Positions 20,754 through 31,287 of a stretch of 64,000 nt of DNA are shown one piece after another. The notes below the pieces were generated by a model. The model was not told the DNA's origin, searched no databases, and saw only the letters and a program-made list of their open reading frames with translations. Both the position numbers and the translations under genes were made by a program. Each line of letters starts with the position of its first letter. Position 1 is the stretch's first letter. The DNA lies in NCBI GenBank assembly GCA_029204225.1, contig CM055097.1:14728282-14792281 (forward strand), read 5' to 3'. The stretch is from Diphasiastrum complanatum. Taxonomy: Eukaryota > Streptophyta > Lycopodiopsida > Lycopodiales > Lycopodiaceae.

Positions 20754-22650
20754 ATGGAGGACCATCTTGAAGAGTTACGAGCATTGACGAACGGAGAAGA
20801 GCTGGCTCGAGAATACAGCTCTTGCATGCATCGAGATGGCACCAGGTCCAAGTCGAGAAAGAAAGAGCGTATGCACTCCACAGTGGCGCCTCTCCAAGAA
20901 GAGATGGGTGGCGCTTCTGAACCTACACCAAGAGACGAACCCTTGCCAGAGGCGCAACAGGACCTCTTTGAAGTGAAGATGCGGCAATACTTATCAAGCG
21001 CAATGATGGCTATGCTTAGCGAGGTGAAGAAGGACAGAGAAACAGAAAGGAAAGAATGGCAAACATCCTTGGAACCATGAACCTTACTCAATCTAACCTT
21101 GCTAGAGAAATGAGAGACGAGCTAACACAGCTCGAAGCCAGGTTTGAAGAGTTGGAAGCAACTAGGGGGAATGCAGTGGCGCCTCCTCCACAGATACCAA
21201 GAGAGCCACAAGCGCGAAACACGGAAGGCCCAAGGAAGACTGCCAAAGTAAAAGCACAACCTACATTCAAAGGAGAACGTGACATTCGAGTTGTGGAAGA
21301 TTGGTTGTTTCACATGGACCATTACTTCCGTCTGATGAACACTCCTGAGGAAGAAAGAACTGACTTGGCATTAGCATATTTTGAGGGCTACACTACAAAT
21401 TGGTACCGGATGGCAGAAATGCATTTTTAGACATGGGACGCATTCAAAGCCGCAGTACGAGAGGAGTTCTTACCGAAGGATTCACACATGAGATTGAGGA
21501 CAGAATTATCGGGGCTCAAACAGAAAGGGTCATTGCGAGAGTACCTCAATAAATTCAGATAGAGTGTATGGGTTATTGAAGATATGTCCGAGGCGGACAA
21601 AACTCATTACCTATTGTCTAGAATGCAATCTTGGACCCGGCGTGCAATAGACAACTACATGCCCCATGATTTCAATTCAACTATTCGAGCGGCTGAAATG
21701 GTTTGCGATTATGAGAGCACATTGGCACCAGCTGCTCCCGCCGCCTCAACAAGAGTATTTAGTGGATCCAGACCGAGTTCGAGCTTCTTTTCAAGGGGGG
21801 ACTCAGCTTCAAATGGCAACCAAGCCTCGAGTAGCGTGAACAAATTTCCAACAAAAATAGGGTTTGACAACCAAGGCAACAATGGAGGGAACATGTTCCA
21901 GAGAAGAAACAATGTTGGACCTTCAGCTAGTCACAGCAACAGCTCAGCAACAGTGGGCAGTTCCATGCGCTACTTCAATTGTCATCAGCAAGGTCACTCT
22001 TGGAGGTCATGCCCCAAACCATTGAACAAGCAAATCATGGCTGCCATTGAAGGATTTGATAGGATGGAGAGAGAGGCATTTGATCAAGAAGATGGTGAAC
22101 ATGATGATGAAGAGGACCCAGAAACGGATGTGACGGAGTCAGACCTGAATGCCTTACAACAGATAGGGGCACTTGCGGCGTATCGTGAACATCTCATGGC
22201 GACTCCTGCGAGAGGATCAAAGTTATTGTACCTGAAAGGCTGTATTCAAGGCATGATCATTTACTTCATAGTAGACATGAGGGCGTCACATAACTACTTG
22301 TCAGAAAAACTGACAAGGGAATTGGACATCCAATGTGAAGAAAATGTGACTCCTATTTGTGTGGAGATCGCGAAAGGTACAATGACCACTTGTAGATTGG
22401 CAACCAACTTACCAATCTCCCTGGGAACCTGGAAGAGTCGACTAACGTTCACAATCTTGAAGATGGATGCCTTCGACGCTATTTTGGGATTAAGCTGGTT
22501 TAACGAACATGTGGTGGCCTTCTTGGCAAAAGGGGTTAACCTTGTGTTATTATACAATGGCAGGAGACCTTGTGTCGTCAGAGCTATGCCAGGGTACCAA
22601 CTAGAAAAGAACGACACAAATGAACCGGAGCCAACCATCCCTCCCAATTT
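20754..22650 (+). pseudogene. G1 gag-protease polyprotein, broken
   Basis: Gag opens at 20,754 (MEDHLEELRALT), the first ATG after the leader. It has a charged region, then a frame change near 21,076. The capsid-like core reads FKGERDIRVVEDWLFHMDHY and AYFEGYTTNWYRM. Stops at 21,428 (TAG, CAG in G3) and 21,560 (TAG in all copies) interrupt it. From 21,584 come a serine/asparagine-rich linker and a zinc knuckle whose first Cys is Tyr (YFNCHQQGHSWRSC; G2 keeps Cys). The protease-like domain has IIYFIVDMRASHNYLSE where DTGAS or DSGAS is expected, and ILGLSWF. Catalytic Asp is kept but the following Thr-Gly is not. Inactive as read. Confidence 0.88.
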
Positions 22651-23354
22651 CATTCACCTCTTTAATGAAGGACAACCAACAGTGACAGACCAGCTGACAC
22701 GGGACCAAATGGAGCCAACATTGCATGCAGTTTCCACATCAAAGGTGAATTCAAGTGCCGATGCAGAGCTCAAGGAGCTCAACTTGTGTGACCAAGCGAA
22801 AGCTCACTTCTTTAATGAAGGACATCCAACTGACGCGAGGTCAAATGGAGGTCAAATGAAACCAGCTGACGCGAGGTCAAATGGAGCCAACATTGCCTGC
22901 AGCTTCTACATAAGAGGTGAATCTAAGTGCCGATGCAGAGCTCAAGGAGCTCAACCTGGGCGACCAAACGAAATATCTAGAGTCCTAGGGGACTCATCCA
23001 GACGTGCGACGAAAACGACATATCTGAGGCTTAAGGGAGCCGTAAGTACCTTTTTCTTTCATGTTAATAAAGTAAGTCGCATTTCTCATCGAGGAGTGAG
23101 CTTCAGTCTAATGTCTAAGTGCAGCAGCTTTACACAGGTTTTACATAATTGAACTAGATCCCCACTTTTCCTGTGCTGGGTGCAAACACAATATCATTAC
23201 TTCTCTTTACAATTGGTCTCCTTTGGCCGATGAATCAAGCCTGTGCCCTTGTATATGTGAATAAAGTCTGGCCGGTGAATTAAGCCCGTGCCATGAGTCT
23301 TAGGTTCTAGTTTGGCCCTGATGAGGATATCAGCTTTCTCAAATGAGGGGAGGA
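22651..23354 (+). other. G1 3' tail with internal duplication and PPT
   Basis: Two imperfect copies of a ~150-base segment (from 22,661 and from 22,810, each starting TTTAATGAAGGACA and containing GATGCAGAGCTCAAGGAGCT) extend the open frame to 23,152. Non-coding sequence and the polypurine tract follow. No polymerase motif is present. Confidence 0.75.
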
Positions 23355-24268
23355 TGTTGTACAGCTGATTCGGGTGCACCCAGCGTGCCCTGTAAGACTC
23401 AAAGGGTGACACTCTCTAAGGTCCCAGAGCAAGTTAGAACGTCAAAGACTGAGCCTCCGACCTGTGGTGAGCCAGTCAAGTAGTCACAAGTCATGAGCTA
23501 GCTCTGGAGCTCAAGTCATGGCCTAGTCAGGAAAGCAAGTTGAGTTGGCCGCCGGGACGGCTCCCGTGACCCATGTCCGGGAGCCAGACTGATTCTGCCA
23601 GGCTTGCCAGGCTTAATCAGCAAAATAAAAACTAAGTCCTAAAAAGCGTGCTTTACTAGAAAGCACTATGTTTCAAACCAGAGGGGGTGCACCGAATCAC
23701 GACAGAACTATAAGGGGAGTCCGGCAGACAGAAACTTGGGCAGCTCAACCAGCGCCAGGAATCGAGTCGCCAGGTCTCAGCTCCCTCTACCAGCACGAGC
23801 CAAGCACAATGCCTAGCACATGTTGGTGGCCCCGAGACCGGTCAGTCTATGTATGAATGTAACCTCTTCCAAATCTAATAAAGTTGATCCTTGGGGATGA
23901 TTACCATTTCGGTTTCGCCTCTGGAACTGGTCCAAGTGGAAGGACCCTTACTACAACCTTTTTGCGTCGCTGGCGCCTAAGGGTCCCTATCATCGACATG
24001 GGGTCGCTATGCCAATTGGTCAGTTTGGCGACTACTATGCCTTGGGTTTCATGTGTGTCTTGTCTTTGCCTTTGGTTACCTTTTGGAGACGGATTCTGAG
24101 TTGGCTTTCGGGTTGGTTGGGATTCTAGTTTTCTTAAGTCTGAATGGTCAAGCTTGTTACGTTTCTGAGTTGGCTTTTACGTAAGTGCATGATGGATAAA
24201 TGTTAGACTTACGCGCGTGTTGGGTAAACCGCTCAAGTCCCAGCGCCCTTTGAGACGCCGGCACAACA
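23355..24268 (+). repeat. LTR2, shared by G1 and G2
   Basis: 914 bases, TGTTGTACAGC...GCACAACA. Preceded by a PPT on the left and followed by a PBS on the right (24,271), so it serves as 3' LTR of G1 and 5' LTR of G2. It carries AATAAA near 23,878. Confidence 0.9.
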
Positions 24269-26182
24269 TGTGGTATCAGAGCCGACTAGCCGGTCAGCTA
24301 CACAAGTCTCACACGGATGGCCACGTTTTGGGATTTGTCAGGACAACCGTTGCGCAAGGTGCTGCCCACAGTGTAAGCACGGGTGCATCCACGGTCGGGG
24401 TGGTCGGCAAAACGAGGGACTTGATGAGTCAAAGTGCTGCCCTCGAGGTGTAAGCATAGTCAATTCTCGCGGTTCGGGCCTGGTGCTGTCTGCACGTAGG
24501 ACGGATGAGGCAAAGTGCTGCCTAGGTAGGTGAAAGCACAGGCTGTACCTTGTGGGGTGCGGGGCGACACATTCGAACTGTACGGGTTAACCATTGATAC
24601 AGAGATGCTGTTCGAATTTGAGTGTAAAGCACGGGTGGTTAGCTGCCGGTGCGGGATGCGACAATACTTATCAAGCGCAATGACGGCTATGCTTAGCGAG
24701 GTGAAGAAGGACAAAGAAATAGAATGGTAAGAATGGCAAACATCCTTGCGAACCATGAAACTTACTCAATTTAACCTTGCTAGAGAAATGAGAGACGGGC
24801 TAACACAGCTCGAAGCCAGGTTTGAAGAGTTGGAAGCAACTAGGGGGAATGCAGTGGCGCCTCCTCCACAGATACCAAGAGAACCACGAGCGCGAAACAC
24901 GGAAGGCCTAAGGAAGACTAACAAAGTGAAAGCATGACCTACTTTCAAAGGAGAGCGTGACATTTGAGTTGTGGAAGATTGGTTGTTTCACATGGACCAT
25001 TACTTCCGTCTGATGAACACTCCTGAGGAAGAAAGAACTGACTTGGCATTAGCATATTTTGAGGGCTACACTACAAACTGGTACCGGATGGCAGAAATGC
25101 ATTTTTAGACATGGGACGCATTCAAAGCCGCAGTTCGAGAGGAGTTCTTACCGAAGGATTCACACATGAGATTGAGGACAGAATTATCGGGGCTCAAACA
25201 GAAAGGGTCATTGCGAGAGTACCTCAATAAATTCAGATAGAGTGTATGGGTTATTGAAGATATGTCCGAGGCGGACAAAACTCATTACCTATTGTCTAGA
25301 ATGCAATCTTGGACCCGGCGTGCAATAGACAACTACATGCCCCATGATTTCAATTCAACTATTCGAGCGGCTGAAATGGTTTGCAATTATGAGAGCACAT
25401 TGGCACCAGCTGCTCCCGCCGCCTCAACAAGAGTATTTAGTGGATCCAGACCGAGTTCGAGCTTCTTTTCAAGGGGGGACTCAGCTTCAAATGGCAACCA
25501 AGCCTCGAGTAGCGTGAACAAATTTCCAACAAAAATAGGGTTTGACAACCAAGGCAACAATGGAGGGAACATGTTCCAGAGAAGAAACAATGTTGGACCT
25601 TCAGCTAGTCACAGCAACAGCTCACCAACAGTGGGCAGTTCCATGCGCTGCTTCAACTGTCATCAGCAAGGTCACTCTTGGAGGTCATGCCCCAAACCAT
25701 TGAACAAGCAAATCATGGCTGCCATTGAAGGATTTGATAGGATGGAGAGAGAGGCATTTGAAAGAAGATGGTGAACAGGATGACGAAGAGGACCCAGTAA
25801 CGGATTTGACGGACTCTGCCTTACAACAACAGATAGGGGCACTTGCGGCGTATCGTGAACATCTCATGGTGACTCCTGCGAGAGGATCAAAGTTATTGTA
25901 TCTGAAAGGCTGTATTCAAGGCAGGATCATTTACTTTATAGTAGACCTGAGGGCGTCACATAACTACTTGTCAGAAAAACTAACAAGGGAATTGGACATC
26001 CAATGTGAAGAAAATGTGACTCCTATTTGTGTGGAGACTGCGAAAGGTACAATGACCACTTGTAGATTGGCAACCAACTTACCAATCTCCCTGGGAACCT
26101 GGAAGAATCGACTAACGTTCACAATCTTGAAGATGGATGCCTTCGACGCTATTTTGGGATTAAGCTGGTTTAACGAACATGT
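24269..26182 (+). pseudogene. G2 internal region: leader, gag, protease, 3' truncated
   Basis: Second internal copy of the G1 family. The leader and first part of gag are shortened: sequence jumps from the leader (about 24,656) into the gag near MRQYLSSAMTAML. Stops include TGA 24,935 and TGA 24,964 (CGA in relatives), TAG 25,106 and TAG 25,238. From 25,262 to 26,182 it is nearly identical to G1 21,584-22,510, with an intact knuckle CFNCHQQGHSWRSC and DLRAS in place of DTGAS. A frame break lies near 25,765. At 26,183 it ends abruptly in copia sequence, with no third LTR. Confidence 0.87.
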
Positions 26183-26460
26183 GAAGAAGGATGATGCAAC
26201 CTCCATCTTTGTAGGATATGGTGAGAATAGCAAAGGATATAGAGACTTCAATCCCATCACTAGCAAGGTGATAGTGAGTAGGGATGTTATTTTTGATGAG
26301 GACATGCTTGTGATTTGGATGATAATGCTACTAATCATCTTGATGCCATGGATCATGCTAGGATGGAGGAGGAGCTTCCAAGTGAAGAAGAACTTGAGGA
26401 TCACCATTGATTCAACAAACAAACTCAAACCTACACTCAAGGGTCCTCGACCACCAATTT
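26183..26460 (+). pseudogene. Copia fragment fused to G2 protease
   Basis: Right after NEHV the frame continues as KKDDATSIFVGYGENSKGYR and KVIVSRDVIFDED, the conserved segment between copia integrase and RT (C1 has the same at about 5030-5150). The remainder is acidic in another frame (EEELPSEEELED). It creates an accidental gypsy-copia open frame of 245 residues (25,725-26,462). A rearrangement product. Confidence 0.85.
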
Positions 26461-27518
26461 AGTGTTTGAACCATACTAGTCCAGTCACAAAAAAAGTGAT
26501 TATGTTACATCTACTGATATCATAAACTGGAGTCACAGTTTAGCTACCATTGATTGTGTGAATGCCGATTACTATGCTCAACATCAGGATGATTGTACTT
26601 CTCCAATCTCGATCGATCACGATCAATTACCTAATCTTGATACACCTATCATCAATATCAATCTTATTGATATTCTTCCACACAATGATGAGTTACTAAA
26701 TGTTGCATGGCTACCTACTAATGAATCAGAGGATTTATTCGTAGATGACGAGAATGTTTTATGAATTCAGAATTGCCCAGAAGATTCGGACATTTGTGAT
26801 ATTCAGATTCTCAATTACATGGAGGCACTTCCACTTAGGGCCTATCCGCAACATGCTTCCAAGGTAGAACCGGTTGCCAAGGTAGCAATTGGAAAGCCTG
26901 ATATAAAATTCTACCATGTCAAATGCCCAAACTATCCATGGGATCTCTTTGAGGAGGAGACCATCTTTCAAATTGATGACGAGATCCTCCATGACATACC
27001 ACCCATTCCTCATCCACACACCTCCCCACAACGGAAGCCTCAACCATGTGGCCATGCTATGAAAGAAAAGAAACCACTTCAAATTCAGTCGCCTGGTGAC
27101 TTCACAACTGTTAAAAAAGTTCCCGCGAGTGCCTCTGTCCCTACGCCAACCACTGAATGTCCCCAATCACCATCTCGACAGGTGAAAGGTAAGGCCCCCC
27201 TCGAATCTCCAGCCCATGATGTACCTACATACTTTAAGGACTATACGATCAAGGATGTCACAGTCCAATTACTCCAAGCTCAACGTGAGCCAAATGGTAA
27301 TTCACCCTATGAAGACCCTGCACGAACTATCACCCTTTCTCTGAGTGAGCCAAATGAAACCAACAATATATTGTCCATGTCTTAGCTCATCTCAATCGTG
27401 AACAACACAGACAGCTTGAAAAGCTCTTGCGAAAATATAGACATGTCTTTGCATGGACCTATAAAGACATGAAAGACGTCTCACCCCAGGTAGCTGTGCA
27501 TCGTATTCCACTTCAACA
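26461..27518 (+). pseudogene. G-B type gypsy region upstream of RT
   Basis: Two open stretches (26,558-26,764 and 26,819-27,385) separated by a stop. They encode acidic and proline-rich sequence without a catalytic motif. In another frame from about 27,386 comes LAHLNREQHRQLEKLLRKY, then HVFAWTYKDMKDVSP, the typical gypsy pre-RT motif. It is the spacer that in some gypsy lineages separates protease from RT. The start of this element is not identified; it may continue the G-B element interrupted at 19,077. Confidence 0.7.
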
Positions 27519-28806
27519 ACTGTGAGGCCAACTACTAGTCGTCCATACAAATGCAATCCAATCTATAAGGCCAAGATCAAAAAAGAATTACAACACCTCA
27601 TAGATGCGGGATTTATCTATGAAATTGGGCATATTGAGTGGGTCTCCTCAATTGTCATCGTTCCCAAGAAAATTGGAAAACTCCGAATCTATGTCGACTT
27701 TAAGAAACTTAACGCCATCATCAAACATGATCATTTTCCATCACCTTTCAAAGAATCCATCTTAGAAAATCTAGCAGAAGATGAGGCTTACTCCTTCTTA
27801 GATGGCTTTAACAGATACAATATGATCCAAATTGCTGAAGAAGATCAACATAAAACCGCTTTTGCCACAAAATGGGGAACCTTCTACTGGAAAGTCATGC
27901 CTTTCGATCTCTGCAATGCCCCTAGCACCTTCCAACGTGTTATGCAAGCTGTCTTTTCTCAACAGATGGGCGATACCCTAGAGGTTTACTTGGACGATTT
28001 AGGTGCACATTCAGAAGAAACACGCCATCTGTCTATGCTCGATTTTTTTTTGATTTAATGTCAACGCTTCGGCATCTCCCTTAATCCTGAAAAATGTCAG
28101 ATCTGGGTAACACATGGTATTGTGTTAGGACATATTATTTTCCAAAATGGCATTGCCACTGACCCCGAAAAGATCCTTATCATTCAAAATCTACCGGAAT
28201 TCGCGTACGATACGTGAAGTTTACTCTTTCCTTGGCCACGCCAACTACTATCGGTGCTTTATTTTTGATTTCACTAACAAAGCACACTTAATCTATAAAG
28301 GAGTTGTAGTTCCCAAATGGACAGATGAACAACGCATCGCATTTAATCAACTCAAAGAAGCCCTTACCAATGCTCCTATCCTCCGGACTCTTGATTATTC
28401 TAAGGAATTCCATGTGCATACCGATGCATCCAAGTATGCCATTGGAGCAGTGCTCACCCAATCGGGAGAATTAAAAAAGGACTACCCAATCCGTTTTCTC
28501 AGTAGACAGTTGATACCTACTGAAGTCAATTATACCACTACCAAACGTGAAGCCTTGGCAATGGTATATGCAGTTCAGAAGTTTCTCCATTATCTTTTGG
28601 AAAAAGGTTTTGCATTCTGCACTGATCATCAAGCACTATTAGATCTCATCAACAAGACTTGCACCACAGGCCGTATTACAAGATGGATCCTATTATTGCG
28701 AGAATTTGAGTTTAGGATCGTGGTTTTTAAGGGAATTCAACATTTTCTAGAAAATCATCTGTCTCGAATCCCTAACCTTTCCACCCCTGATCATGTTGGA
28801 AATTAA
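27519..28806 (+). pseudogene. G-B gypsy reverse transcriptase and RNase H
   Basis: RT is readable from YKCNPIYKAKIKKELQHLID. It shows SSIVIVPKK, LRIYVDFKKLN, AFATKWGTFYWKVMPFDLCNAPSTFQRVM and the catalytic box YLDD. A stop at 28,056 and a frameshift near 28,195 break it. RNase H follows (28,231-28,803): HVHTDASKYAIGAVLTQ, TTTKREALAMVYAVQKF, FCTDHQALLDLI with all acidic residues in place, ending LENHLSRIPNLSTPD. Similarity with the minus-strand copy at 49-50 kb is high. Integrase is missing. Confidence 0.9.
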
Positions 28807-29584
28807 GCCCATGTCTCCTTGGTGAATGACTAATTTCTATTTCAAGATTCTTCCTGCATGTTTATTGATCATTGATCTAGGGTCAGGTGAGAGCAACTTT
28901 GGTTTTACTATGCTCATCTGATACCTGCAGGAATCACAAACTTAGACAACCAATTTATTTGAAGAACGTCCACAACGGGCTTCCGACTGATCTCCAGCAA
29001 AGGGTAACCAATCCCATTATAATTTTAAGTTCAGATGTTAGGTTTAATAACCTGAAGTCATTGAAGACTTGGCCATCTTCAAGGACCTCCACAAAACTTG
29101 CATTTAGAACAAGTTTGCAGATTTACATTGTTTTCGAGACAGTCTGCAGAAATGAACTATGTTCGAGACAGCTTTGCAAAATGTTCGCAAAAGTTTTGCG
29201 ACAGTCCAAAAGTTCAACTATATTAAACACCCTCAACTTTTTTGTGAAATGTTTGCGACAGTGTCGTGAAAGTTCAAGAGTTCAAATATTTTTAACACCT
29301 TCAACTTTGTTCGCGAAACGTTCACGAAGAGAGAGAAAATTCCCGAAGGTCATCTATTTTTTATGTTGAACTGTTTTAAAGACACCTTTATCTTTTTAAG
29401 GACACCTTTGTCTTTTTTGAAGGAACCTTCGCCTTTTTCGCAAAATTTGAAAGAGAGAGAAAAATGCCGAAGTTCGTCTAAAATAAACGAGGAACGTTCC
29501 CAGCCACTTCTCGAAATTTGCGAAGTGAGAGAAAACCACTTCACGTAAAATGCGAAGTGAAAGATTTTGCAACGTCCTCGTCCG
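28807..29584. other. Unassigned sequence rich in TTCG/CGAA words
   Basis: No domain recognised. From about 29,120 to 29,570 phrases such as TTCGCGAAACG, GCGAAGTGA, AAGTTCAA and CCTTTGTCTTTTT recur, suggesting decayed repeat or LTR sequence. It lies between the broken gypsy and the copia C3 leader. Confidence 0.45.
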
Positions 29585-30083
29585 TGTCAACAATCCTGAT
29601 TTGTTGACAGTATACACTATGTACAGTTGTCATAGAAGCCATATACTTTCAAGTACAATGGCTTACCTAATTAGGTGACAATCATTTATTGTAGTTAATA
29701 CATGGATGGAATCTATAAATAGATAATCCAAGCACATGTTGTTGGTTGCTCCATCCATGAGATGCATTATTTGAGCCTCCCAATTACGCCGTCAATCTTG
29801 GTTGTAATTGCTATTTCTATTGTGCTTCAGTGTAATATAGTAGTAGTTTGCTTTTATCTGTGTACTACGTAGATGAATGCATGTTGTGATTGAATGCACT
29901 TTCATTTGCTGTTTGATCACGCTTGTTTACTCACTCTGATCAGAACATGGACGTCTACAACTCCTCAATTTCTGATCAGACGACGGCTATCTTTGATGCC
30001 TGCGGAACTCGCGATATCATACTGCTCTTCCATTTATTTCAGAACTATACTTCACATTGAATCTGATTTCAGTAGTACTATTT
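29585..30083 (+). mobile_element. Copia C3 LTR/leader
   Basis: The stretch 29,818-30,080 is repeated at the window start. A possible LTR start is TGTTGACAG near 29,602; the end and PBS were not resolved. TCTATAAATAG near 29,711 is a good TATA box, which supports LTR identity. Confidence 0.55.
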
Positions 30084-31287
30084 TATCATGCAGTCATGCA
30101 GTCTATTTTATCACTTTCATAGATGAGTACTCCAGATGGTCTACAGTCATATTCATTAAGCACAAATCTAAAGCCTTTGAATGTTTCAAGAGATTCAAGA
30201 CCATGGCTGAGACACAAACATCTAGGAAAGTGAAGACACTTTGAACTGATGGTGGCAGCGAATGGCATCTCTAACGAGATGTCTAACTACATGGCTGAAC
30301 ATGGTATTAGAAGACAGTTCACCACTTCCTATTCACCTCAACAAAACGGGATTGCAGAATGGAAGAATCGAACTCTTCTCAACTCAGCCAGATCCATGCT
30401 ACATCAAACACACCTACCTGCGAAGTTTTGGGAAGAAGCTACTACCACGGCCTGTTACATGCAGAACATATTCAACACCAAAGCCGTCAACAACAAAACT
30501 CCTTATGAAGTTTGGCATGGTCACAAGCCTAGTGTCAGCCATTTAAAAATCTTTGGTTGTATATGTTTTGTTCACATTCCTAAACAGCTTAGGAAGAAGC
30601 TGAATCATAGGTTGAATAAATGTATTTTCATTGGCTATCCTGATAAACATAAAGCTTATAAAGTTTATGATCCATCCACCAATGTAGTATTTGTCTCTAG
30701 GGAGGTAATATTTCAAGAACACACATACTATGATTTCAAACAACCATCGACAAACGATGCTATGTCATTTCATCCTATTTTACGTAGCATGGATTCTTCC
30801 AACATTGATGTTCCTTTTACAGAACCTGCAGGTATAGCTATAGAAGCTGAGCAGCCAACATTACCTGTCGTCAGACCAGACCAAGCTAGATCGAACAAAA
30901 GAAATTCAAGAAGAAGCATCATCACATTCTAGTCAACCAAACGTCCGCAGATCCTCATGGACTCGGACAGTTCCTGAGAGGTATGCACCTCAATCATTCT
31001 GGACTTCATCAGAAGAACCAGAGAGCCTAGCCGAAGCAATTAACTCCAAGGATGTTGTGAAGTGGCAAGAAGCTATGGAAAGTGAGTGCAACTCACTTTT
31101 GACGAATCAAACCTGGACACTGGTCAACTTCTCCACTCACAAGAGAGTTATCGACAACAAGTGGATCTTCAAGAAGAAGATCAACTCTGATGGTTTTATT
31201 GCCAAATGGAAAGCACGGGTGATGGCTAAAGGATTCACTCAAGTCCAAGGAGTGGATTATCAAAAAAATTTCAGTTCTGTCGTCAAG
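30084..31287 (+). pseudogene. Copia C3 integrase and RT start, internal deletion
   Basis: Leader sequence passes directly into the middle of copia integrase (VYFITFIDEYSRW), so gag, protease and the integrase zinc domain are gone. A TGA at 30,242 lies just before TDGGSEW. Downstream are YSPQQNGIAEWKNR (the catalytic Glu position reads E but the usual ERKNR is EWKNR), ACYMQNIF, FIGYPDKHKAYKVYDP and VSREVIF. RT starts at about 31,057 with WQEAMESECNSLLTNQTW and WIFKKKINSDG, and breaks off at about 31,287 in VVKI, where gypsy ORF3 sequence begins. Dead. Confidence 0.88.

Larger units (their letters stand above)
10238..21624 (+). repeat. Segmental duplication copy D1 (partner D2 at 51,553)
   Basis: From TAAGATCACATATTTG at 10,238 this block matches 51,553-64,000 in direct orientation, element for element. 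Known breaks in colinearity are a 463-base deletion near 12,140, a ~512-base deletion near 13,717 and a 2.36-kb inversion at 14,960-17,322. The partner reaches the window edge, so the true length is unknown. Because nested elements and their insertion points are shared, the copy arose by DNA duplication rather than independent insertions. Confidence 0.93.
19077..24268 (+). mobile_element. Gypsy element G1, gag-protease only, both LTRs
   Basis: LTR1 19,077-19,943, PBS, leader, gag, protease, tail, PPT 23,345-23,354 (GAGGGGAGGA), LTR2 23,355-24,268. LTRs run TGTTG...CAACA. No reverse transcriptase, RNase H or integrase lies between the LTRs, so it fits a non-autonomous gag-bearing element needing enzymes in trans. 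It sits within the G-B gag. LTR2 continues directly into a second internal region (G2), making a tandem pair sharing an LTR. The 5' end of LTR1 lacks about 26 bases present in LTR2. Confidence 0.85.

Noticed and set aside
20754-21091. Antisense open frames of 130-148 codons over the gag (20,699-21,091 and 63,016-63,462, minus)
   Set aside because: They overlap a real gag whose protein motifs are clear; the antisense products have no domain and result from codon bias of the sense strand.
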